DNA of 64,000 bases from Methylobacterium dankookense (GCF_902141855.1 NZ_CABFVH010000001.1:124001-188000); one strand, 5' to 3'. Shown: positions 19,233 through 28,650, numbered from the stretch's first letter. Numbers and translations are program-made. Notes: generated by a model from the sequence alone, not told the origin.

Positions 19233-21125
19233 TCAGGCTGCGTCGGCGGCCATCGGGCCGGCGGGCAGGTCGCGCCGCCTGTAGAGCTTCATCCGGACCC
19301 GGTCGTAGCTCGTCGCGCCCCCGATGCCGGCCTCCTCCAGCCGCCGCATGGCCTGGTGCGGCGCGAGGCACATGCGGGCGGCGACCTCCTTGAGGGTGGC
19401 GTACTCGGCGGCGAACGCCTCGACGCTCGCCCTGGTGAACGCCCTGACGGAGCGCGGATCGCGCGGGCGGTATCCGGGCGACCATGCCAGCAGGCCGACC
19501 CTGGCAAGGCGCCACAAGTTGCGCGGGTCGACGCCGACCAGCATGGCGGCCGCCTCCGATTCGGTGACGTCGTCGGCCGATCCCTCGCCCCGCAGGACCC
19601 TGAGGACCTCGTCCCGGTCGATCAAGAGATCGTCGTAGCGGTTGCCCGTCGTGTGGCGCCCGACCCAGGCGAGACGGCCATCGAGGATCAGGCGCAGGAT
19701 CTCGACGACGCCCACCCGTATAGACGGCCCCGCCCGCTCCACGGCCATCCTCGGCTCGGCGGGGTTGGCCACGGGGACGGCGTCGCGGAACAGCCTCGCC
19801 ATGAAGGCATCGACGTCCGGACGGAGGAAGCGGCGCTTCGTGCCCCCGTTCCGGTCGGCCTCGGGCAGGACCGACAGCAGCCCGGCCTCTTCCAGGTGCC
19901 CGACCTGCTTCACCGTGAAGCCGGTCCTGGCGGCGACGTCCCTGGCCGTGAGGTGGTCCTCGACCTTCCTGACGATCGTCCCGAACTCCTCGACGGTGAT
20001 CCAGAGCCGCTGCCCGTCAGCGGCCGCCTCGGGTCCGACCAGGCGGAGCAGCCCGGCGTCGGACCGACCGGAGGAGAAGGCGGCGCTCCTCTGGGTGTGC
20101 ATGCGCCGCTCGCCCAACCGCACCCCGAGGAAGGGCGTCCCGGGGCTGATGGGGAGCCTCGCGAAGGCGTGCTCCCGAAGGACGTGGCGGAATTTCTCGA
20201 ACCCGGGGTCCTTCAGGCTCGTCCGCAGGACCGCGTGGACGCGCCCGTAGACCTTCTCGTGCCCGACGGAGCCGCGCTTGGCGAAGCGGTGTCGTCCGAC
20301 GATGTCGTCGAGGGCGGCCTCGACCGCCTCCGGCCCCTGCGCGGCGATGCGGTAGCCTTCCTCCGCGGCCCGCGCGAGGTCCGCCATCCCCATGGTGGAG
20401 GGGTGCGTTCCCGGCCCGTGCAGGACGGAGATCCCGAGGCCCTCGCAGAAGGCCGCGGCGGCGTGCAGGGGCGCGTCGTCCAGCCAGTTGCCCGGATCGC
20501 GCGAGCCGTCGAGCCTGGCGACGAACCACTCCGTGAAGGCCGAGCCGGCGGCGGGGGCGGCCTTGGCCCGGAGACGGTCGAGCACGGGCAGGACCTGGCG
20601 GGCCAGCGTCGCCGAGAAGTCGTGGCCGGCACGGAGCGTCACGTCGGCCTCGACGTGAAGCAGCACGGTCCCGTGCACGCCGCAGGTACGGACCGGGGAC
20701 AGCACCCATTCGAGCCTCGACCACGGCCGGGCGTGCCACGGGCCCTCGAACCTCGCGAGATCCTCCGCCACGCAGTGCGGGCAGACCCGCGTCGCCGAGG
20801 TGAGCACCGTTCCGGGCGGGAACCTATGTCCGCCGACCGTCGTGGCCTTGTCCCCGACGGCGTGCGTCGGGGTGTGCCGACCGAGGGCGTCCCGCCCGGT
20901 CGGGCCCAGCCTGCGCAGCTCGGCCAGGGCGTCGAGCGTGCGTCCGTCCCCGCGCCCGAGGGCGTCGAGGTCGATGCGCATGTCCCGGAGAAGGCCGGGC
21001 AGGCCGACGCCGTTCAGGGCGGCGAGGCGGGCCGCGTAACCCAAGGCCGGTTCTCTCGGCTGCAAGGGATGCCCGAGGTTCAGGAACCGGCCCTCGGGCC
21101 GCTCGATGGTCGCGTCGCCGCTCAC
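19233..21125 (-). CDS. tniQ: TniQ-family target-selection protein
   Basis: 630-residue TniQ/TnsD-like protein, which in Tn7- and Tn5053-like elements picks the target site and recruits TnsC. Seen: the N-terminal TniQ signature region PREPALGYAARLAALNG (residues 23-39), a zinc-binding CPHC at 115-118 with a further C-G-V-H near 148, and a C-terminal half with DNA-binding helices (LTARDVAARTGFTVKQVGHL). The start is a GTG overlapping the tnsC stop (GTGA), so it is coupled to tnsC. The long C-terminus suggests a sequence-specific TnsD-like targeting role. Confidence 0.85.
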   Translation of the reverse strand: MSGDATIERPEGRFLNLGHPLQPREPALGYAARLAALNGVGLPGLLRDMRIDLDALGRGDGRTLDALAELRRLGPTGRDALGRHTPTHAVGDKATTVGGHRFPPGTVLTSATRVCPHCVAEDLARFEGPWHARPWSRLEWVLSPVRTCGVHGTVLLHVEADVTLRAGHDFSATLARQVLPVLDRLRAKAAPAAGSAFTEWFVARLDGSRDPGNWLDDAPLHAAAAFCEGLGISVLHGPGTHPSTMGMADLARAAEEGYRIAAQGPEAVEAALDDIVGRHRFAKRGSVGHEKVYGRVHAVLRTSLKDPGFEKFRHVLREHAFARLPISPGTPFLGVRLGERRMHTQRSAAFSSGRSDAGLLRLVGPEAAADGQRLWITVEEFGTIVRKVEDHLTARDVAARTGFTVKQVGHLEEAGLLSVLPEADRNGGTKRRFLRPDVDAFMARLFRDAVPVANPAEPRMAVERAGPSIRVGVVEILRLILDGRLAWVGRHTTGNRYDDLLIDRDEVLRVLRGEGSADDVTESEAAAMLVGVDPRNLWRLARVGLLAWSPGYRPRDPRSVRAFTRASVEAFAAEYATLKEVAARMCLAPHQAMRRLEEAGIGGATSYDRVRMKLYRRRDLPAGPMAADAA

Positions 21126-22168
21126 GACGCTTGCGCCGGTGAGTCGTCGACGGTCAGGAACGAACCCGGGCGCAGGTGACGCCAGTGCTCGGCGACGAAA
21201 GGGTTCTTGTCGTCCTGGCCGTAAACGAGGGAGCGGCGCTCGAAGGCGGCGGCGAAGTGGCCCGGGGTCAGCCGCGTCCTCTGCCAGTGGAGCGCCTCCT
21301 GCAGGGCTCCTTCCACGAGCTGGCAGATCCGGGCGTACCGGTGCCGGGCCGCGAAGGCGAGCCGCTCGGGAAGGTCGGTCTCCGTCAGGTGATCCGACGC
21401 GATGCCGACGGCCTCGCCCATCCGGGAGAGGATGTTGAGGACGAGGTCCCTCTCCTCGGGCATCGCCACGTCGGCGAACCGGATGAAGTTGCCCCGGCGC
21501 TCGACCTGGTCGTCCGCGATGGGCAGACCCAGGACCTCGGGCAGCCCGGAGAACACGAACGCGACCGGCCACTTCGTGTCGATGGCCACGCCCTTGATGG
21601 CGTTCGCGAGCTCCTCGCGTTCGGACTGCGAAGCCTTCCGCTTCAGGAGGTGCTGGGCCTCGTCGATGTGGACCAGGAACACGCCCTGCGCCTGCAGGTA
21701 ACCGGCCATCCCGTCCCAAACCTCCCCGCGCCCCGTCTTGGCGGCCAGGCCGTATCCGGCTTCCCGGATGATCTGGGCGCCGACGAGACGGGGGTGGCTG
21801 TAGCCCTTGAGCTTGATCGAGACGTAGCGCGGCGCGAGGCCGTAGGGCCTCCGGACCGGGCGCAGCGCCTCGTGCCCGCGCAGCATGCGCCCGATGGCGG
21901 CGGTCTTGCCGGCGCCGCTCGGCCCGACCAGGAAGAAGCATTCCGCCTCCTGCTTGGGGAGCCGGCGCGTCGCGACGTAGCGCTCCAGGAAGCGGTTGAA
22001 GCCCGTGAGGAGGGCGTCGTCGCGCCCGCACTCCACGTAGACCGACCTGACCTTCTCAAGGCCGTCGATCACGCGCCGGCTGCCCTCGGGCATGCCGGCG
22101 CTGACGCCCCGGAAGTAGTCGTCCTCGTCCATCGCCGGGTCGAAGGCGGCTTCGAGTTGCGTGGTCAT
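21122..22168 (-). CDS. tnsC: TnsC/TniB-like transposition ATPase
   Basis: 348-residue AAA+ regulator that links target selection to the transposase. Seen: Walker A GPSGAGKTA at residues 82-90, Walker B VFLVHIDEAQHLL near 165, and the sensor region VAFVFSGLPE. ATG overlaps the tnsB stop as TGATG. The downstream part ends in a basic segment KNPFVAEHWRHLRPG. Reading frame is intact, unlike tnsB upstream. Confidence 0.9.
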   Translation of the reverse strand: MTTQLEAAFDPAMDEDDYFRGVSAGMPEGSRRVIDGLEKVRSVYVECGRDDALLTGFNRFLERYVATRRLPKQEAECFFLVGPSGAGKTAAIGRMLRGHEALRPVRRPYGLAPRYVSIKLKGYSHPRLVGAQIIREAGYGLAAKTGRGEVWDGMAGYLQAQGVFLVHIDEAQHLLKRKASQSEREELANAIKGVAIDTKWPVAFVFSGLPEVLGLPIADDQVERRGNFIRFADVAMPEERDLVLNILSRMGEAVGIASDHLTETDLPERLAFAARHRYARICQLVEGALQEALHWQRTRLTPGHFAAAFERRSLVYGQDDKNPFVAEHWRHLRPGSFLTVDDSPAQAS

Positions 22169-24379
22169 CAGCGTTCCTCGTCACGGTAGCGGTTGACGGA
22201 CTTGCGGTTGGCGGGCTTCGCCGGATCGGCGACGCGGCCGGAGCCGGGCTTCCTCGCGATGGACACGCCCAGGGTGTCCGGCTCGTCCGCGGCGGACATC
22301 GGGGCGCCCTCGGGCTTCGGCCGGGGCGTGGAAGCCCGGTCGCCGGCCCGCTCGATCCGGTCGAGCAAGCCGAGTTGCTGCTCGTTCGTCAGGACGTCGG
22401 ACGGGACGCCGGCCCGGATGCGGGCCAGTTCCGCGGCGCGCTTGATGAAGCGCCGGGCCTCGTGCCTGACGGGGCGGCCGGCCGCCTCCTCCTCGGCGGC
22501 GAACCGCTTGAGCACGTCGTTGTAGTGCTCAAGCCTGGTCAGCGGCACGCCGCGGAACTCATCCGCCTTGAACTCCATGAAGTCGCCCACGGCGCCGATG
22601 GCACGCCGGGCTTCCTCCGGCACCAGCACCAGGATGGTGCCCAGGTCGTTGGGGTTGATGACGCCGGTGAGGTCCCGGCGCCCGACCAGGCCGCAGGAGG
22701 CCCATCTTGGGGTGCTTGTAGGGCACGTGCATGAAGGTGATGCCCGGCGCCCGGATGCGCAGGTTCCGCTTCCGGATGCCGAACGCCACGTGCCTCTGCA
22801 CCTCGTCCGGCGGAGGCATCAGGTCGTTGGACGACCTCTCCCAGACCCAGAGGGGGCTCATGTCGGCCAGGCCCGGATGGGGCCGCCGGTGGTAGTCGTC
22901 GACGATGAAGCGGACGAGCAGGAGTTCGATCTCGTGGGCCATGACGCTGGCCAGCGTCTCGGCCTCGTAGTCGCCCCGCTTGACCACGTTGGAGAAGGTC
23001 TGCCCCGTGAACATCTTGCAGAACCGCATGAAATTCTTGAAGAACGACTCCACGTGGCCGCGCGAGGTGGGATTGCCGCCGGGGTAGCGGTGGGTGATGC
23101 CGAGGCGCCGGACGGTGTCGCGGAACTCGCCCTCGAAGGCGGGGCCGCCGTCGGTCGCGACCTCGCGAGGCTTCGCCGTCATCGGCCATCCGGACGTGGC
23201 CTCGGCGAGCTTGGCCCAACCGGACTTGTCGACGAACATCGAGTGCAGGGCGCGCCGGGAGCCCATCGTCGACGCCTTGCCGGGCGTGACGTTCAGGGCG
23301 ACGACGCAGCGCGTGAGGACGTCGATGCCGGCGGTCGCCGTGCAACGGACCTTGGGGTCGACCTTCCTCGCGGCCTCGCGCGCCTCCGGGGTGAGCGTTT
23401 CGTAGACCTCCGCGTCGTTGAGGATGGAGAAGAGGTCCATCTCCCAATCGTCCATCTCGACGCGGCCCATCCGCTCGATCACCTCAAGACCGTCGTAGGT
23501 CCGCAGCCCCTCGCCGACCGGCGTGTACTTGCGTCCGGCGACCTCCGGCCCGAGCCGTCCCGCGTCCACGATGATCGGCGCCATCTTGTTGACGCGACGC
23601 CGGACGGCCCGCTCGTTCACGGACAGTTGCGCGTCCTTGGGGAGTTGCTTGTTCAGCTTCTCGACGTCGCCGTCGACGTCTAGGAAAATGTTGTCCTTGG
23701 GGGGACCACCGCGGCTGGCGTACTCCTCAATGCGCTGCATGATGATCCCGAGGACCCGGTCGTCGAGCTGATGGCGGTTCCCGCACCGGCCATAGCCCGG
23801 CTTGAAGGCGCTCGACCGGAACCCGGCGTCCTCGTACTCCGCGACCCACTCCCTGAGGGTCGTCGGGCCCGGGTAGTCGTAGGTCTTGCGCTCAAGCCCT
23901 ACGATGTCCCGCCCGGGCGGACGCGGCATCCGGTACCTGTGGATGTACCACCGGTGCACGGCCTCGCGCTCGCCCTCGATGAAGGCCGTGAGCCCCTTCG
24001 GCGTGAGGGCCGGCTTCTGGTCGCGGCCGTCGAGTCCGGCGCGTGCCCGGTTCCAGCGCGTGCACCATTCGACCTTCCAGGCGATGGTCCGCAGCTCGGC
24101 GTCGGTCAGGTCGTGCAGGAGCAGGTCGTCGTCGCGAGCGGCGAGATCCTTCCCGGCCGCCGAGAAGTAGTTCTCGTCGACGGCGATGACCTTGGCGTCC
24201 CGAAGCTCCTGCTGGCGCTTGTCGGTGAGGTGCCACGCGTCGTCGTCGTCGACGAGCATCTCGCCGTCGACGACGTGCATCAGCACCCAGGCCTGTTCGA
24301 GGCGCTCGGCGGGACGGTAGCACTCGCCGTTCCGCCGGACGCGGTCGTTGAGCGTGAGGTAAAGGCGCTTGTTGGGCAT
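22168..24379 (-). pseudogene. tnsB: TnsB/TniA-like DDE transposase, frameshifted
   Basis: Mu/TnsB-type integrase-core transposase. Frame one runs from the ATG at 24379 (AGAAGG upstream) and holds the catalytic DDE: DDW near 310, ATDGGPAF (Asp 410) and GHVESFF (Glu 444). At about 22701-22703 (codon 559) this frame leaves homologous sequence, while the beta-barrel/C-terminal part continues in the +1 frame as LVGRRDLTGVINPNDLG and then to the stop at 22168, which overlaps tnsC. One extra G in the GGG of ATGGGCCTCC explains it. The frame-one tail is 48 residues of non-homologous Arg/Pro-rich sequence ending at 22559. Broken gene, sequencing error or frameshift-expressed: not decidable here. Confidence 0.8.
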
Positions 24380-24454
24380 GTATTGACCATTCCTTCTCAA
24401 ATGCCGGGAAGGTGTCCTTGAAGGACATCCTCCCGGCGTGAGCTGCAGGGCCTG

Positions 24455-25278
24455 TTAAGCGGCGTGGTTAGCGCCGATTAGGCTCGACCCGTTGGTTAAG
24501 GGGGTGTCCATGTGGAGGCGCTCGCCCGGCGGGTTCCTGAGGAGGCCCGCCGGGATGAGGGCGAAGGCCGCCCTCATCCCCCTGACGCCGTATCCCGACT
24601 CCTCGCCGACGCCGGCGGCGGTGACGGTCCCGGGCAGGCCCGGCAGGATCGCGCGGACCGCCTCCCATGCCTCGCGGTCCTGCTCGGCGCCGCAGCGCGC
24701 GATCAGGCTCGCGTTCTCGACCGCGGCCGGGTCGAGGCCCTCGAAGGTGACCAGCCTGTAGTCATCGGCGAGCCCGGCGGCGTCCTGCTCGCAGATGAGC
24801 CGAAGCTTGGCCGCGGTGTCGTCCCTCAGCGCCGCCTTCGCCGTGTCCTTCACAGCGTAAGCCTTGCGATGGCCGCAGCGGTGCTCGACGACGACGTCGA
24901 TGAAGTAGACGTGCAGGACTCCGTCGCGCCGGTAGGTGACCTTCACCTGCTCGTGGATCGCCCGGACCGTCGAGAACGAGGCGAGGACCGTGAGGACGGT
25001 GCGCTCGGACTCGCTGTCGAAGCCGTGCGTCCGGCAGCGGACCGGATCGGGCAGGTTCCCGGCCGAGGGCCCGCGCTTGCGCGAACGGGGCTTCCTTGCA
25101 GGCTCCGTCCAGGGATAGTCGATGCCGACGAGATCGGGAGCCGCTTGCGCGACCGTTCCCGTGTCCCCCTTTGGCTGGGACTAGCCTGTCACCCTTTGGG
25201 GGCGACGAGGGTCGGCGCCGAGAACAGGGTGGGACGGCCGGCGCAGAGGTCGGCGAGGATGGATTGGCGATTGAACAT
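24455..25278 (-). pseudogene. tnsA: TnsA-like endonuclease, 5' end apparently disrupted
   Basis: The open frame 25180-24455 encodes a TnsA-like nuclease: FDSESERTVL (Glu), IHEQVKVTYRRDG, then VYFIDVVVEH (Asp) and KAYAVKD (Lys), the E-D-xK order of the 5'-cleaving subunit. That frame has no ATG, GTG or TTG before the GTG at 24946, which would remove the catalytic Glu. A plausible start exists at 25278 (MFNRQSILADL, GGGAGG 8 nt upstream), but this frame stops at 25189. A diverged 25-bp tandem duplication (25162-25186 / 25187-25211) lies exactly at the break. Most likely a disrupted gene; a non-standard start codon is the alternative. Confidence 0.55.
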
Positions 25279-25611
25279 CGGGGCAGCCTCCCGGGAAAAG
25301 GGCGAGACACCGCGCCCCGTGACGGGGCGGGCCTTCGGGAATTCGCGAAGGGTCGGGCGCCCGCGGGCGCTCCGGGTCAGGTCCGGTTCCGGGATATCGC
25401 CTCGGTGGGGACACCGCCGGACCGGAAGGGACGTATGGTCATGCAGGGCATGCGTGCGCTCCTCCGGTGGAGGCCAGGTGCTGGCCGGTGGGTCGATGTC
25501 GGGCGATGAGGGGATCCTGCACCGCCCAGGCTGAGGACAGGTTAACAAACACCCTGGCCGGGCCGATTGCACGAGAAGCCTGTGGATGACGCGAGCGGCG
25601 GGGGCGCCACC
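25279..25611. other. 333-bp gene-free stretch upstream of tnsA
   Basis: Contains the tnsA ribosome site, a short perfect hairpin CGCCCCGT-G-ACGGGGCG (25313-25329), and an AT-richer block with GTTAACAAACACC near 25540. No conserved ORF. If the element follows Tn7 layout, a transposon end would be expected here, upstream of tnsA, but I see no copy of the 18414 repeat. Confidence 0.4.
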
Positions 25612-25818
25612 TTACGGGCTGCGCGGCCCCGGGAAGGACACCACGTTGGCGTCCGTCCTTCGGGTGTGGCGGCGCTCCTCGACGAGCTCCATCCCGGTCT
25701 CCACCTCGACGGCGACGGCCCCGAGCAGGCTGTCCATGTCGTCGGGCGGCAGGAGGCGGGACAGGCGCACGAGCCCCATGATGACCTCCGCGACGCGGGC
25801 ATCGACATCCTCACGCAT
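25612..25818 (-). CDS. Small hypothetical protein coupled to the AAA-M41 gene
   Basis: 68 residues, ATG at 25818 inside the last codons of the AAA-M41 protease gene (8-bp overlap), with AGGGAGGTCCCC upstream. The sequence is helical and acidic early on (VDARVAEVIMGLVRLSRLLPPDDMDSLL) with a basic tail. The overlap and good ribosome site support translation; no family recognised. A partner or regulator of the protease is a reasonable guess from position alone. Confidence 0.6.
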   Translation of the reverse strand: MREDVDARVAEVIMGLVRLSRLLPPDDMDSLLGAVAVEVETGMELVEERRHTRRTDANVVSFPGPRSP

Positions 25819-27859
25819 GGGGACCTCCCTCGGCGGCATCGGCCTCGTGGACGGGCGTCGGCGAGGTGTCCGCGATGAGCGCGCGGACTTCCACGCCGCC
25901 GAGGACGCGGCGCTCGACCAGGCGGTCGGCCACGCGCTCGATCCGGTTCCTGTTCTCCCGCACCAGGCGCAGGGCCTGCGAGTACAGGCGGTCCAGGTCG
26001 CGCGCGACGGCTTCGCGGAACTGGGCGTCGTCCCTGAGGAGCGCCTGCACCTCGCTGCGGTCGCCGCGGTACAGGAGGGACCCCGACAGTCCCCAGGAAG
26101 CGGCCTTGGAGGCGAGCAGGTTGGTGGCGACGGCGAGGTCGCTCCACCGCTCGCCGCCCGCGCCCGTGGTGGGCTCGCCCCAGATCTCATCGGCCGCCCT
26201 GCCAGCGAGCTGGGTCACGGCCAGGGCGTCGATCTGCGCGGCCGTCATCATGGTCGGGTTGCTGCGCAGGCGACCGCTCGTGCTCCCCGCGAACGACCCG
26301 CGTTCGACGATGGTCACGACCTCCAATGTCGAGGAGGCGACAACCTCGCCGATGACGGCATGACTAGCCTCGTGGCGTGCGATGGCTCGGACGGTCTCCG
26401 GCGGCCGCGTCTCGGGCGGGCAGACCTGCCGGACGACGTCGTCCAAGGTCACGGCCCGGCCGGCGGCCTGCGCCGCGGCGCGGGCGGCCCTGGCCCACCC
26501 GGCGACGTCGGCCCCGGTGGCGCCGACCCCGAGGGTGCCGAGCGGCGTCAGGTCGGCACCGGGCGGAGCTTCGTCACCAAGGTGCTGGCCGAGGATGCCG
26601 ACGATTGCATCCGCATCCGGCAGCCCGATCCTCAGGACCCGATTGAGGCGTCCCGGGCGGACCAACGCCGGGTCGAGCCTTTCGGGGAAATTGGTCGCCG
26701 CGATGAGGATCAGGTTCGTGCTCGAAGAAGCCGCGGACTCGATTTCCTGCAACAAGCACCCGATCACGGGACTCCAAAAATCTCTATATCGTGCATCTAC
26801 GCTATCCCGAGACGGGACGCCGTCGATCTCGTCGATGAACAGCACTGCGGGTCCGTTCGCAGATGCTTCCTGGAACGTAGACGTAATTGCCTTCACAACG
26901 TCGCCGAGATAGCCGGCGCCGTTCGAGAACCATGTCGACGCGCTGGTTACGTGCAACCTAAGCTTCAAGCTCTTGGCTAAACTGACCGCAAAGCTGCTCT
27001 TGCCGGTGCCGGGCGGCCCACCCAACACGACCGCGCGGTCGCCCTTGACCGCCTCCACCCAGGGAATGCCCTTCGAGCGCCAGTCCTCGACCGCGGCCGC
27101 GAGCGCCAAGCCCCATTCCTTGGCCTCGCCGTAGCCGTGCGTCATTTCCAAGGACGGGGCGCTGTTCGTCGCGATCACGGCCCGCCTGGCCTCCACCATG
27201 GCGGAGAGCCGCCTCGCGCAGGCCCCGGCGGTCGAGTTGCGGCGGATCGCCGAGCAGACATCGAGGAAGCCCAGGCCGGCCAGCGACGGTAGCTTCCGGA
27301 CGCGGCGGCCAGTGACTAACGCGATGACCGTCCTGACCGCGGCCGGCGTAGGCGCGCCCAGGGTCAGGCGGATGTCTGCGGCGGCGGTGAGGTTCGAGGG
27401 TAGGTAGCGGGCCGGGGCTGGCGAGACGCCAGCCACGTTGGCGCCGCCTCCCAGGATGCCGGCGACCTTGTCGCAACCGTGATCGGGTCTGTCTTGGCTC
27501 TTGCTCCCGCCCCAGCGTTGGAAGATCTCGGAGAAGACCCCGGCGGCGCGAAGCGCGTCGGCGACCGGCGCGACCATCTCGGAATGGGCGACCTCGATCA
27601 CGACGGCGACGCCGTTGCGCGCCTGGATGGTTGCCAGGTCGCGGTCCGACAGGGCTTCCATCAGCAACGCGGTCCCGAGCATGCGCGGGACGGAGTTGTG
27701 GTCGAGGAAGGAGGCGTGGTCATCGGCAGCCGACGTGAGATCGACTTGCTCGACGCGGAAACCGGGCTCGTCGGGAAATTGGCCCTCCTCGGCCTGGCGG
27801 GCGACCCGACGTGCATGGTCGAGAAGGGAGAGCGGGGAAGTCTTCCTGGCGTTGGTCAT
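25811..27859 (-). CDS. Soluble FtsH-like AAA+ / M41 metalloprotease
   Basis: 682 residues. An N-terminal region of about 260 residues has no family I recognise and, unlike FtsH, no transmembrane segment. Then an AAA+ module: Walker A GGPPGTGKSS (280-289), Walker B VLFIDEID (339-346), TNFPERLDPALVRPGRLNR with the arginine finger. The C-terminal M41 domain has the zinc motif HEASH (496-500) and the third ligand in RWSDLAVATN (Asp 574). ATG chosen for AGGAGG 6 nt upstream. It resembles the cytosolic AAA-M41 proteins of mobile elements rather than housekeeping FtsH. The stretch 26760-26990 inside the ATPase core is visibly richer in A+T than its neighbours. Confidence 0.85.
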   Translation of the reverse strand: MTNARKTSPLSLLDHARRVARQAEEGQFPDEPGFRVEQVDLTSAADDHASFLDHNSVPRMLGTALLMEALSDRDLATIQARNGVAVVIEVAHSEMVAPVADALRAAGVFSEIFQRWGGSKSQDRPDHGCDKVAGILGGGANVAGVSPAPARYLPSNLTAAADIRLTLGAPTPAAVRTVIALVTGRRVRKLPSLAGLGFLDVCSAIRRNSTAGACARRLSAMVEARRAVIATNSAPSLEMTHGYGEAKEWGLALAAAVEDWRSKGIPWVEAVKGDRAVVLGGPPGTGKSSFAVSLAKSLKLRLHVTSASTWFSNGAGYLGDVVKAITSTFQEASANGPAVLFIDEIDGVPSRDSVDARYRDFWSPVIGCLLQEIESAASSSTNLILIAATNFPERLDPALVRPGRLNRVLRIGLPDADAIVGILGQHLGDEAPPGADLTPLGTLGVGATGADVAGWARAARAAAQAAGRAVTLDDVVRQVCPPETRPPETVRAIARHEASHAVIGEVVASSTLEVVTIVERGSFAGSTSGRLRSNPTMMTAAQIDALAVTQLAGRAADEIWGEPTTGAGGERWSDLAVATNLLASKAASWGLSGSLLYRGDRSEVQALLRDDAQFREAVARDLDRLYSQALRLVRENRNRIERVADRLVERRVLGGVEVRALIADTSPTPVHEADAAEGGPHA

Positions 27860-27887
27860 GGCGGCCTCCTGCATGGGGCCGCCGCGC

Positions 27888-27911
27888 GCATCGACGGCGC
27901 GCCGGTCAGGC
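27888..27911 (-). repeat. Duplicated leader element, copy 1
   Basis: On the minus strand the leader of the AAA-M41 gene contains GGGGCCTGACCGGCGCGC, then GGCGGCCCC shortly before the ribosome site. The same block precedes the next gene upstream (about 28401-28430). The ends GGGGCC and GGCCCC can pair, placing a hairpin just ahead of each start codon. See the matching finding. Confidence 0.5.
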
Positions 27912-28007
27912 CCCTCGGGGGTTCTCGGATCGGGTGAGGCGAGGCATGGCCGGCGGCCCCGGGAGGCGGCCGGCGCGGCGCGATATCCGTTTCAGGCGGT
28001 TGGTCAT
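27906..28007 (-). CDS. Possible 33-aa leader peptide
   Basis: Short ORF of 33 codons with a good ribosome site (GAGAGGAG, 6 nt before ATG), opening MTNRLKRISRR and ending in the duplicated leader, where its TGA is part of the repeated GGCCTGACCGG. It is strongly basic. Position between the 113-aa gene and the AAA-M41 gene would suit a leader peptide, but coding capacity this short may be chance. Confidence 0.3.
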   Translation of the reverse strand: MTNRLKRISRRAGRLPGPPAMPRLTRSENPRGA

Positions 28008-28037
28008 GGCGTGCTCCTCTCGCGTCCTGTCTGGCGG

Positions 28038-28379
28038 TCAGTCCTGTTCGCCGGGGTCCCAGCCGTCGAAGTCGACCCGGCGGGCCGTCGCGGAGACCCT
28101 GATGCCGGGTCCCACAGGGGCGGTCCGTTCCCGGAGGTGGCGGGCCTGCCGCTCGGCCTCTTCCAAGGCGGCCTTGCCCAGGGCGACGAGCACGGTCTTG
28201 GCGATCCGGGTGAACCCGGCCTCGCCGTAGGTGACCTGGCAGCCGCTCAGGCGCCGGAAGATCTCCCCGACCTGGCGGGCGGGGTCCTCGGTCTCGGGAG
28301 GGGGCGCGGCGAAGGGGTGGGACGGTGCGTGGCCGGACGCGCGGCGGGCGTCGGCATTGTCGGTGATGACGTCGGTCAT
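28038..28379 (-). CDS. Hypothetical protein in the AAA-M41 cassette
   Basis: 113 residues, ATG at 28379 with GAGAGG upstream. Acidic, low-complexity first 35 residues, then a helical core VGEIFRRLSGCQVTYGEAGFTRIAKTVLVALGKAALEEAE with one Cys (described, no family found). Same strand as the protease; its leader carries the second copy of the duplicated element, so the two genes are probably regulated alike. Confidence 0.6.
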   Translation of the reverse strand: MTDVITDNADARRASGHAPSHPFAAPPPETEDPARQVGEIFRRLSGCQVTYGEAGFTRIAKTVLVALGKAALEEAERQARHLRERTAPVGPGIRVSATARRVDFDGWDPGEQD

Positions 28380-28400
28380 GCGGCCTCTCTCGGGGCCGCC

Positions 28401-28430
28401 GGACGTCGCGCGCCGGTCAGGCCCCCTGCA
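28401..28430 (-). repeat. Duplicated leader element, copy 2
   Basis: Minus-strand block GGGGGCCTGACCGGCGCGC followed by GGCGGCCCC immediately upstream of the 113-aa gene's ribosome site, matching copy 1 at 27888-27911. The rest of the gap 28380-28650 shows no convincing gene. Confidence 0.5.
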
Positions 28431-28650
28431 GGGCGTGGGGGGAAGGCGAGGTCCGGCCGGCGGCCGGGGCTTCCCGTATGAGGCGCAGGGGATGGAACAA
28501 GGCGGTCTCGCGATGGGACGGGTGACCGTCCAGGGATGGAACAGATTCGCGACCGACGCCCGGGGCGTCAAGCCGACAAGCGACACCAAGCAATTTGCGG
28601 GCCTGGTCGCGGTGTATTCTTGTGGACGACCGTGGCCGCGCTTCCAGCGG

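Noticed and set aside
22690-22715. Programmed -1 frameshift in tnsB
   Set aside because: The needed shift is +1, and there is no X-XXY-YYZ heptamer or clear stimulatory hairpin; an inserted G is simpler.
22559-24400. Transposase as an intact 613-aa protein
   Set aside because: The last 48 residues of that frame are non-homologous Arg/Pro-rich sequence, while the expected C-terminus continues in the +1 frame up to the tnsC start.
24455-24946. TnsA starting at GTG 24946 as a complete 163-aa gene
   Set aside because: This start would remove the conserved SESER segment with the catalytic Glu that precedes it in the same frame.
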